A stretch of DNA of 64,000 nucleotides from Marinobacter sp. LQ44 (GTDB taxonomy: Bacteria; Pseudomonadota; Gammaproteobacteria; Pseudomonadales; Oleiphilaceae), in NCBI RefSeq assembly GCF_001447155.2, contig NZ_CP014754.1, positions 3,472,001-3,536,000 of the forward strand, given 5' to 3'. This document shows, piece after piece, positions 17,125 to 24,419 of this stretch. Within the stretch, counting starts at the first letter, position 1. Every line of letters starts with the position of its first letter. The notes below the pieces were generated by a model. That model worked only from the letters and a program-made list of their open reading frames with translations, did no database searches and was not told where the DNA came from. The translations under genes and the position numbers were made by a program.

Positions 17125-18197
17125 TGCCACGCAGTACCGTTGCCCGCGTTGACCTGGATGCTCTAAGGCATAATTATCGGTTGGCTCAGGCCAGGGCCGG
17201 TGGCGCCCGCGCTATGGCTGTGGTCAAGGCCGATGGCTATGGCCACGGGATTGTTAACGTTGCCCGGGCTCTGGCCGGTGAGGTCGAAAAATTTGCCGTG
17301 GCCTGTATTGAGGAAGCGCTGGCAATCCGGAGCGCCGGCCTCGGGCAGCCTGTCGTGTTGCTGCAGGGCGTGCATGCCCCTGATGACTTGCGTGATTGCG
17401 TACAGCATGGTTTCGAGCCCGTAATGCATTGCCACGGGCAACTCGAATGGCTGGCTGCGGGCCCGCAACCCCGGTTCTGGCTGAAGGTGAACTCCGGCAT
17501 GAACCGTTTGGGGTTCCGCCCGGAAGAACTGGATTCCGTGGTTGCCGCCTTGGGGCCGTCAGCGACTAGGGGGCCATTGCTGGGGTTTGTTACCCATTTC
17601 GCCTGTGCTGATGACCTCACCAGCGATATGACCGATCATCAAACCCGTTTGTTTGAGGACGCCACGGCGGCCTGGCCAGCGTTAATGCGCAGTGTGGGCA
17701 ATTCTGCGGCCCATTTTCGGCCGGGCCAGCCGCTCTATGATTGGAGTCGGCCCGGTATCATGCTGTACGGGGCCTCGCCCATGATCGGCAAGACCGGCCC
17801 GGAGCTGGGGCTGCAGCCAGTGATGACTCTTGAGGCGCCATTGATCAGCACGCGTGTTGTTCGCGCCGGAGAATCTGTGGGTTACGGTGCAGGTTGGGTG
17901 GCTCAGGAGGATACCCGAATGGGTATGGTGGCCATCGGGTATGGTGATGGTTATCCTCGCCATGCCGGTACCGGAACGCCGGCAGCCATTCGTGGCAAGC
18001 GCATTCGCCTGTTGGGCCGGGTATCCATGGATATGCTGGCAGTCGATCTGACCGGTGCGCCAGAGGCCCGTGAGGGTGATCCCGTGGAGCTGTGGGGTAC
18101 GACGGTCAGCGTCGACGAAGTCGCAAGCTGTGCCGGTACCATAGGCTACGAGCTGCTGACCGGGGTCACCGCCAGAGTGCCCAGGGTCTGCGAGTAA
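17124..18197 (+). CDS. alr: Alanine racemase
   Basis: This 357-residue PLP enzyme interconverts L- and D-alanine for peptidoglycan. The PLP lysine is K35 in AVVKADGYGHG, and the opposing catalytic tyrosine lies in SVGYGAGWVAQ (about residue 256). The chain is the usual alpha/beta barrel followed by a C-terminal beta domain, complete to the end. The ATG overlaps the dnaB stop (TAATG), so the two are co-translated; dnaB-alr is a common gammaproteobacterial order. Confidence 0.96.
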   Translation: MPRSTVARVDLDALRHNYRLAQARAGGARAMAVVKADGYGHGIVNVARALAGEVEKFAVACIEEALAIRSAGLGQPVVLLQGVHAPDDLRDCVQHGFEPVMHCHGQLEWLAAGPQPRFWLKVNSGMNRLGFRPEELDSVVAALGPSATRGPLLGFVTHFACADDLTSDMTDHQTRLFEDATAAWPALMRSVGNSAAHFRPGQPLYDWSRPGIMLYGASPMIGKTGPELGLQPVMTLEAPLISTRVVRAGESVGYGAGWVAQEDTRMGMVAIGYGDGYPRHAGTGTPAAIRGKRIRLLGRVSMDMLAVDLTGAPEAREGDPVELWGTTVSVDEVASCAGTIGYELLTGVTARVPRVCE

Positions 18198-18227
18198 AAG
18201 GCAGACCCACAGGGCTCTTGGGCGAGT

Positions 18228-18584
18228 TTAGTGGGCTTCAGGTTCGTGAATGATTTCTTCGATAAAGTCGAGAATCGCCGCCAGGCTCCGGTCATCCAGC
18301 TTTTTCAGCACCTTGTGAACAACCATCTTGCTGCCTTTAAGCATGCTGCTGATGCCCATTTTGGCCATGCCCATCATCATGCTGCTGGCATTCAGGCGCC
18401 GCAGGGGCTCCAGGAAGAAGAAATCCAGGCCCTGTTCAGTCAGCTCGACAATCAGGTTGTACAGCTTTTCGATGGCTTCCTTATCGGCTTTACCGCGCCC
18501 CTTGAGCTCGCTTACGGTATACAGGGCCCGGGTGCGCAGTTCGTCCGGGATGGGGGCCACGATATGGCTTTGTTGTTTCAGCAT
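18228..18584 (-). CDS. Conserved hypothetical protein, 118 residues
   Basis: I do not recognise this family. The protein begins MLKQQSHIVAPIPDELRTRA and is rich in predicted helix, with a methionine-rich middle (SSMMMGMAKMGISSMLKG) and an acidic end (ILDFIEEIIHEPEAH). It has no signal peptide and no metal or catalytic motif. I chose the internal ATG at 18584, behind an AGGAACCTCT stretch, because the upstream extension looks non-coding. It is convergent with alr and divergent from the RmlD-like gene. Confidence 0.6.
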   Translation of the reverse strand: MLKQQSHIVAPIPDELRTRALYTVSELKGRGKADKEAIEKLYNLIVELTEQGLDFFFLEPLRRLNASSMMMGMAKMGISSMLKGSKMVVHKVLKKLDDRSLAAILDFIEEIIHEPEAH

Positions 18585-18740
18585 AGAGGTTCCTGTTGTT
18601 GTATGCTCGTCAGTGAGAATGGGTTTTACACCGGCGCTTGAAGTTGCATGATAGTGCAGCAAATGGATTGCCCGGGCCATTGGCCTGAGTGATTGCCAGC
18701 GCCCGTCATATCAGTGATATTCCGGAGGCAGTGATTCAAC

Positions 18741-19622
18741 GTGCATGTACTTGTGGTTCACGACTATGGCCCTCTTGGCAGGGTGTTGCTGGAGCGGCTG
18801 CGAAGAACCCATCTTCAGGTCAGCCCGTTACTGGTCAGCGACCCGGCCAACGCCGACTTGCACGCCCTGGAAAACTGGATTCCTGAAGACACTGACCTGA
18901 TTGTGAATGCCCTGTGGCTGGTAGACCCCGAAAAGGCCGAGGATAATCGCGAGGCAACGCACCAGGCGGCGTTTTCCCTACCCCTGGCGCTGGCGGAGTT
19001 TGCCCGTGACCGGAACATGGCCCTGTTACAGCTATCGTCCTGTTATGTCTTTGATGGCCGTAAGCAGGCGGCTTACATTGCCTCCAATCCCGGGCAACCA
19101 GTCAATGAACTGGGCCGCTGGCAATGGGAGTGTGAACAGGCGCTTCGCACCGTATTGCCCAGGCACATCCTGCTGAGAACCGGCTGGAGCCTCGCCCGGT
19201 TTATCGAGAAGGTCCAGAAAAGCACCGCTGGTAACGAAGGGCTGCATTTGCCCGGGCGTTGCAAGGGCCAGCCGGTGGCCGTGCAGGATCTGGCACGGGT
19301 GATTACCGCGGTGGTTCTGCAGGTAGATTGTGGCGCTGAGGTATGGGGCACCTATCAGTACGCCGGGGCTGAAGAAATCAACCTCTATGAGTTGGGGCTG
19401 GCGATTGCTGGGATGCCCGGTATTCCTGAAGACATAAGGATTGTGGACGAAGTGCCCGGGTGGGGGCATCTGGAGCCGGTGAATACCACCATGGTGTGCA
19501 GCAAGATTCGCAATACCTTTGGCATCAAGCAGCTGCCCTGGCGAACGTGGTTGTCGGAAGAGGTGGCGATGCTGAAAACGACGCCAGAAGTAGAGCCAGA
19601 CAAGGCGCCGGCGAGCTCCTGA
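18741..19622 (+). CDS. RmlD-like sugar-nucleotide-binding reductase
   Basis: This 293-residue extended short-chain dehydrogenase-like protein resembles dTDP-4-dehydrorhamnose reductase (RmlD/MAT2B fold). Family features in order: an N-terminal Rossmann strand (VLVVHDYGPLGRVLLERL, with an atypical glycine motif), a DLIVNALWLVDPEKAE segment, LLQLSSCYVFDG (the Ser before the active-site region), and a KxxxE-type stretch (LGRWQWECEQALR) in place of the classical YxxxK. The Tyr-Lys pair appears degenerate, so it may not be a true rhamnose reductase. Start is GTG behind a GGAGG. No other rhamnose genes are near. Confidence 0.7.
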   Translation: MHVLVVHDYGPLGRVLLERLRRTHLQVSPLLVSDPANADLHALENWIPEDTDLIVNALWLVDPEKAEDNREATHQAAFSLPLALAEFARDRNMALLQLSSCYVFDGRKQAAYIASNPGQPVNELGRWQWECEQALRTVLPRHILLRTGWSLARFIEKVQKSTAGNEGLHLPGRCKGQPVAVQDLARVITAVVLQVDCGAEVWGTYQYAGAEEINLYELGLAIAGMPGIPEDIRIVDEVPGWGHLEPVNTTMVCSKIRNTFGIKQLPWRTWLSEEVAMLKTTPEVEPDKAPASS

Positions 19623-19649
19623 AGCTGCCGGCGCTGTTGGTCCCCGGGC

Positions 19650-20402
19650 TTACTGCTGGCAGCCCTGGCGAGCGAAATCCCGAGTGACCATCTGCAGGGC
19701 TTCAACATCAAGAAGTTCCACTTCCCGGCCCTTGGCCCGGATGATGCCCTGATTCTGGAAGCGGGTGAACACCCGGCTCACGGTTTCCACGGCCAGCCCC
19801 AGGAAATTGGCGATATCGTTTCTCGCCATCGGCAAGCTGAAGTTGGTGGGCGACATTCTGCGACGGCGGAACCGGCTGGACAGCGACAGCAAAAGGGCAG
19901 CGATGCGCTCTTCGGCGGTATTCTTGCTCAGCAGCATGGCCAGTTGATGGCTGTTCTGGATTTCCTGGCTCATCAGGTGATACATGTGGTGCTGCAGTTC
20001 CGGCAGCTTGCCGGTGAGCTCTTCCAGCTTGTCTACCGGGAATTCACACACGCTGGTCCGTTCCAGGGCTTTCGCGGTACAGGCATAGTGTTCGCTGCTC
20101 ATGCTGTCGAGGCCCACCAGTTCGCCGGGCATGAAGAAGCCCGTCACTTGCTCGTCTCCACCTTCGGTAATGATGGATGTTTTGATGGAACCGCTCTTGA
20201 CCGCAAAGCACGAGCGGAATGGCGTGCTCTGATCAAAGATGTGCTCGCCGCGATTGAAAATCCGTCCCTGCTGGACAATGTCTTCCAACCGCTCCAGATC
20301 GTTTTCTTCCACCGCCAGGGGAAGACACAGGTTACTCAGGCTGCACTGCTGGCAGGAGGCCTTGAGGGGAGACACTTGGTGAAGTCGAATTGCCTGGGCC
20401 AT
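19650..20402 (-). CDS. anr: Crp/Fnr-family oxygen-sensing regulator (Fnr/Anr)
   Basis: This protein is a global regulator of anaerobic metabolism that binds TTGAT-N4-ATCAA when it carries a [4Fe-4S] cluster. From the ATG used here (250 residues) the N-terminal cysteines are C17, C20 and C26 (CQQCSLSNLC) and the fourth is in HYACTAKALE, the exact Fnr ligand set. A cyclic-nucleotide-like beta roll, a dimer helix and a C-terminal helix-turn-helix with the recognition helix in VETVSRVFTRFQNQG follow. The ATG at 20429 adding nine residues is an alternative; neither start has a strong ribosome-binding site. A perfect FNR box lies upstream, which suggests autoregulation. Confidence 0.93.
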   Translation of the reverse strand: MAQAIRLHQVSPLKASCQQCSLSNLCLPLAVEENDLERLEDIVQQGRIFNRGEHIFDQSTPFRSCFAVKSGSIKTSIITEGGDEQVTGFFMPGELVGLDSMSSEHYACTAKALERTSVCEFPVDKLEELTGKLPELQHHMYHLMSQEIQNSHQLAMLLSKNTAEERIAALLLSLSSRFRRRRMSPTNFSLPMARNDIANFLGLAVETVSRVFTRFQNQGIIRAKGREVELLDVEALQMVTRDFARQGCQQ

Positions 20403-20578
20403 ATTGACGAACCATCCGGGTTGATCCATATCAGGCTGCGGTCATGCGCAGCCGTCCTCATTCCTGGTTGGCAAGGATTGCCCCTGCTCAGGAAGCAAGA
20501 CCATGGCCAATCCGGATACGCTTAAAGTTTAGCGGACTGCCATGGGTGACAATGCTGAAACATCTGGATTCTCACACA

Positions 20579-20592
20579 TTGATCAAAATCAA
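20579..20592 (-). promoter_or_regulatory. FNR/Anr box upstream of anr
   Basis: The plus strand reads TTGATCAAAATCAA, a perfect match to the TTGAT-N4-ATCAA consensus on both half sites. It lies about 180 bp upstream of the anr start in an AT-rich stretch, and the only gene reading away from it is anr. I infer autoregulation, activating or repressing depending on where the transcript starts. Confidence 0.7.
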
Positions 20593-20677
20593 GTATAGCA
20601 AAAGAGTCTAGTCTTATGCGTGGATTTTAAGAAGGCTTTGGTCTAACCGGGCCGGTGGCCAAGCGGTGGGTTTTCGC

Positions 20678-21601
20678 TCAGGACGACCTCTTCTTGCGTT
20701 GCTCGGTACGGGCCTGCTTCTCGGCTTCCCTGGCTTCTTCATCGGCCCGGGCCTGCTGAAGTTCTCTCTCTACCATCTCAGGTGTTTCCAGGGAAATCCG
20801 GCCGATGGTTCCGGCCCTGAATTCATTGAGCAGGATCTCCGACACTTTGTGGAGGTCTGGCACACCGCCCCGGCGGAAGAACCTTCGTTTCGCGGCAATG
20901 GCATCCATCAGCGCCAGGCCATCGGCCGGTTGCTGTTCCAGACCGTAGCGGGTCATCACCAGTTCCGGGTAGGCCTTGACAAGGTAGTCCGCCTCAAACA
21001 TCGCCACATCTTCGAAGTCCAGCACGGCGCTGCGAATGGCGCCGGAAATGGCCAGCCGGTAACCGCACTGTTCCGGGGACAGTTTGGGCCAGAGGAACCC
21101 TGGCGTGTCATAGAGCAGTATGTTGTCTGGCAGTTTGATGGCTTGCTGGGCCCGGGTAACCGCCGGCTCGTTGCCGGTCTTGGCGGCCGGCCGGCCGGCA
21201 AGGGTGTTGATCAGGGTAGACTTGCCAACGTTCGGAATGCCCAGGATCATCACCCGAAGCGCGCTTTTCTGCCGATCGTGGCCAGGGGTGAGTTCCTCGG
21301 CCAGCTTGAGGATACCCAACGCTTCCTTACGTTCGTTGTGGGTCAGGGTAATGGCACGAACGCCCCGTTCCTGCTCCAGCCATTGGAGCCATTGATCGGT
21401 GATCGCCGGGTCTGCCAGATCACGCTTGTTCAGGACTTTGATCAGCGGGGTGTCACCACGAAGCGAGGGCACCAGCGGGTTCTCACTGCTAAACGGAATG
21501 CGCGCGTCGACTACCTCGATGATCAGATCCATCTGAGGCATGACTTTTTTGATCTCCTTTCGGGCCTTGTGCATGTGCCCGGGAAACCAGTTAATCGCCA
21601 T
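20678..21601 (-). CDS. rbgA: Ribosome biogenesis GTPase YlqF/RbgA family
   Basis: This 307-residue circularly permuted GTPase has its G motifs in the order G4-G5-G1-G2-G3: LNKRDLAD (G4) comes before [12 protein letters not shown] (G1/P-loop) and DTPGFLWP (G3). The N-terminus MAINWFPGHMHKARKEIK is the YlqF signature. In Bacillus RbgA helps late assembly of the 50S subunit. The C-terminal tail is highly charged and repetitive (EREL-QQARADEEAREAEKQAR type). It lies alone, reading toward anr. Confidence 0.93.
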   Translation of the reverse strand: MAINWFPGHMHKARKEIKKVMPQMDLIIEVVDARIPFSSENPLVPSLRGDTPLIKVLNKRDLADPAITDQWLQWLEQERGVRAITLTHNERKEALGILKLAEELTPGHDRQKSALRVMILGIPNVGKSTLINTLAGRPAAKTGNEPAVTRAQQAIKLPDNILLYDTPGFLWPKLSPEQCGYRLAISGAIRSAVLDFEDVAMFEADYLVKAYPELVMTRYGLEQQPADGLALMDAIAAKRRFFRRGGVPDLHKVSEILLNEFRAGTIGRISLETPEMVERELQQARADEEAREAEKQARTEQRKKRSS

Positions 21602-21840
21602 GGTGTGTGCTCCGCTCGCTGTTTAAAGGCGCCATTATGCAGGGGAATGACTAAATTTTCATAGTCGCTGCGACCCCCGTGTGCCGGGAGCCGACGGAGA
21701 TTTTTTCGGAAGTGTGTACAAAAAGAAGGGTGATCGGGGTGAAAAGTGGGGCTGGAATGTTTTAGTGTGTACAGCCTTGAACAGTGAAAGCAACGAAATC
21801 CGGTGGTTAGAGCGTGGCCACCGGCCATTTGGAGAAACTT

Positions 21841-22284
21841 ATGAAGATTGCAAAAATTATTGGTTCTGCTTTGGTGGCCATCAGCCTGTCAATGCCTGCA
21901 TTTGCCCAGCAAGCCGCCCCTGGCCAGCCTGACCAGGTAGACCAGTTGGCCGAGATGGTGGGTTTGTCTGATGACCAGCAAACTGAAATTCGCGGCATCA
22001 TCGACGACATGCAGGGCGAAATTGGTGCGCTGCGTCAGAATGCCCAGTCACTGCAGCAGGCACTGCAGGCTGAAATCAAGGCGGACTACAGCGAATCTGC
22101 CATTCGGGACAACGCCGAGAAGCTGGGTGATGTGACAGGCGAGATCGCCGCGCTGTCTGCGTTGATGCAGGCAAAGGTGGATGCGGTATTCACCGAAGAG
22201 CAGCGTGATGAGCTGGATCGTCGCATGCGGGAAATGCAGCAGCAGATGCGTCAGCAACAGCAGATGATGCAGCCTGGCCAGTAA
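21841..22284 (+). CDS. Spy/CpxP-like periplasmic protein
   Basis: This 147-residue protein has a clear signal peptide (MKIAKIIGSALVAISLSMPA, cleavage probably after AFA) and a mature part that is nearly all helix. It contains the LTxxQ-like motif FTEEQRDELDRR near the C-terminus and a Gln/Met-rich tail, as in the Spy/CpxP family of periplasmic stress chaperones. The match is at the level of architecture, so the chaperone role is tentative. I use the ATG at 21841, directly ahead of the signal peptide, in preference to the ATG 27 nt upstream. A strong terminator follows, with a group II intron directly behind it. Confidence 0.65.
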   Translation: MKIAKIIGSALVAISLSMPAFAQQAAPGQPDQVDQLAEMVGLSDDQQTEIRGIIDDMQGEIGALRQNAQSLQQALQAEIKADYSESAIRDNAEKLGDVTGEIAALSALMQAKVDAVFTEEQRDELDRRMREMQQQMRQQQQMMQPGQ

Positions 22285-22300
22285 AACCGGCTGAATCAGA

Positions 22301-22333
22301 CCCCGCCCGAGCGATGCTCCGGCGGGGTTTTTT
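22301..22333 (+). terminator. Strong Rho-independent terminator of the Spy-like gene
   Basis: An almost perfect hairpin (CCCCGCC at 22301-22307 pairing with GGCGGGG at 22321-22327, with an inner GAGC/GCTC stem) is followed by a run of six Ts. The group II intron appears to begin right at the end of this T run. Confidence 0.9.
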
Positions 22334-24419
22334 GTTTGCCCGGCGAAGCCGGCAAACCCGGCCATCTGAAAGAAGATGGCGTCACCCCGACTGAGGGGAA
22401 GACAATCCGACTGGCAAGGGCGTCACTGGCCAACGGTGGGGTCTGAAGGAAGCCATAGGAAGTTAACGGTACACAACGCAAGTGAACCTGCTTCGGCAGG
22501 TCAGGTGGGCCAGCGTGCGAAATAACGCGACGCCCGATACTCAGTCAGACCTGGGCTGTGTTTGAGGGTGGCATCGTTAACAGGGAGCCGGTGCAGTAAC
22601 CGGGGAAGCCTGACACCGAATCCGGCGTTGTCGGAGGCTGTGGCGCAAGGTGAAAGCCGAGGCCGCAGTTGGTGCGAGGTGGCAGATGAAGCCGTAGTAG
22701 TGAGGAAGTTCCGGCCTGAGAAGCCTGGTAACAGCGTGGAGGATAAAACCGGAATGACCGCTGACGGAGGTTCAGCGGACCGGTCAGGGTCAAAAGCTCT
22801 GATCGGATGCGAAGGGCGGAAGTCATTAACGAGAATGACGGACGACGAGTGAGAGGTGGACGCTGTGTTCACAAGCTGCCCGACGGGGCAGGGACGTGCA
22901 CTGGGGTACTGCGGGAACGCAGTGGCTCTGGTGTTCTCCGAACAAGGGAGTAGAGCGATACCGTGGCGGCAGATTGCCAGAGCGCTAGTACCCGGACGGA
23001 TCGCCTGAAACAGACCGGCAGCCAGACCGATCCTCGAAGCCGTCACCACAGAGATGAGCAGGCATGAGGAAATACTACAGTCTGTACGGGCAGCTGCTGT
23101 CAAAGCAACGTCTGTACGAAGCCTTCAGACATGTCAAGCGCAACAAGGGCGCGGCCGGAATCGATGGGCAGAGCCTGGGTGCGTTTGAGGCGAATCTGGA
23201 GGTGGAGCTGTCGTGCCTGTTGCTCGAGCTGAAGGAAAAGCGCTATCGGGCGCAGCCAGTCAGACGCGTAGCCATCGCCAAGGATGACGGCGGTGAGCGT
23301 CTGCTGGGCATTCCGACGGTTCGGGACCGGGTTGTGCAACAGGCGCTGCGCCGTATTATCGAACCGATCTTCGAGCCGGATTTCCACCCGTCGAGTTACG
23401 GGTATCGTCCGGGACGCAGTGGTCACCACGCCATCGGCAAGGCGGAGTTGTTTATCCGCCGATACCGGCGTGACTGGGTTGTGGACATGGACCTGTCGAA
23501 ATGCTTCGACACGCTCAACCATGACCTGATCATCCGCCAGTTCCGCCAACGGATCACGGACGGCAGTGTCCTGTCACTGCTGCGCCAGTTCCTGGAAAGC
23601 GGCGTGATGGTGGGGTACCACCTTGAAGAAACGGAGCTGGGAAGCCCGCAGGGCGGCGTGATCAGCCCGCTGATTGCGAACGTCTATCTGAACGCCTTCG
23701 ACCAGTTCATGAAAGCCCGGGGTCACCGGATCGTCCGCTACGCGGACGACATCCTGATCCTGTGCGGCTCACGAGCGGGCGCGGAGAATGCGTTACGGGT
23801 GGCCCAACGCTATCTGGAAGAAGAGCTGAAGCTGACGGTGAACGTCACCAAGACCCACATCGCCCACAGCGATGAGGGGGTAAAGTTCCTGGGCGTGGTG
23901 ATCTACACGAACTACACCCGCATCCAGGACAAGAAGGTGGTGAAACTCAAGCAGAAGCTGAAAGCGCTGACAAAGCGTAACCGGGGCATCGGGCTTGCGG
24001 CGATTATCCGCGAGCTGAATCCGGTGCTACGGGGCTTTGCCAACTACTTCCGGGTGGCGAACTGCGCGAGGGTGCTGAAGCAGGTGATGAGTTGGTTAAG
24101 GCGGCGCCTGCGCTGCATCCAGCTCAAGCAGTGGAAGAAGCCGGGCCGGTTGCATCGGAGGCTGAAACAGCTGGGCTATCGCCCGCCGTTTAAGTTCATC
24201 AAGATGCAAAGCTGGCGTAATGCGGCTTCACCGCTGGCAAGCCTGGCCTTACCCAACGCCTATCTGCACAATGAGCTGAGGTTGATGGATCTGACCAAAG
24301 TACGAACCGGCATCCCTGTCCCCGAGTTCAGGGCAAGTTAATGGCATGAGCCGTATACGTGGTCCGTATGTACGGTTCTGTGAGAGGGATGAGGCGGTGA
24401 CGCCTCACCCTACTCGTTA
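22334..24419 (+). mobile_element. Group II intron with encoded reverse transcriptase
   Basis: A roughly 2.09-kb element: a structured 5' RNA region of about 730 nt (many short hairpins, no coding frame), the RT/maturase gene, then a 3' region with a good domain V (GAGCCGTAT...GTACGGTTC at about 24346-24394) and a domain VI hairpin (GAGGCG-GTGA-CGCCTC). The proposed 5' end is the GTTTG directly after the terminator T run, a deviation from the usual GTGYG, so it is uncertain by a few bases. The 3' end falls next to the stop codon of the minus-strand RND gene at 24420. Insertion straight after a terminator is the habit of group IIC introns; I do not assign the subclass firmly. Confidence 0.85.
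23064..24341 (+). CDS. ltrA: Group II intron reverse transcriptase/maturase
   Basis: This 425-residue multifunctional protein stabilises intron folding for splicing and copies the RNA at the target. RT blocks are complete: RT1-2 (ERLLGIPTVRDRVVQQALRR), RT3 (SSYGYRPGRSGHHA; VDMDLSKCFDTLNHD), RT4 (GSPQGGVISPLIANVYLN), RT5 with the catalytic YADD at about 226-229, then RT6-7 (VKFLGVVIY). The maturase X domain follows (LNPVLRGFANYFRVANC). I see no HNH endonuclease cysteines at the C-terminus, so it is an En-minus maturase. The frame is intact, so the element may be active. Confidence 0.95.
   Translation: MRKYYSLYGQLLSKQRLYEAFRHVKRNKGAAGIDGQSLGAFEANLEVELSCLLLELKEKRYRAQPVRRVAIAKDDGGERLLGIPTVRDRVVQQALRRIIEPIFEPDFHPSSYGYRPGRSGHHAIGKAELFIRRYRRDWVVDMDLSKCFDTLNHDLIIRQFRQRITDGSVLSLLRQFLESGVMVGYHLEETELGSPQGGVISPLIANVYLNAFDQFMKARGHRIVRYADDILILCGSRAGAENALRVAQRYLEEELKLTVNVTKTHIAHSDEGVKFLGVVIYTNYTRIQDKKVVKLKQKLKALTKRNRGIGLAAIIRELNPVLRGFANYFRVANCARVLKQVMSWLRRRLRCIQLKQWKKPGRLHRRLKQLGYRPPFKFIKMQSWRNAASPLASLALPNAYLHNELRLMDLTKVRTGIPVPEFRAS

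Noticed and set aside
20666..21664. 332-codon open frame on the plus strand
   Set aside because: It covers rbgA on the other strand, whose G motifs are unmistakable.
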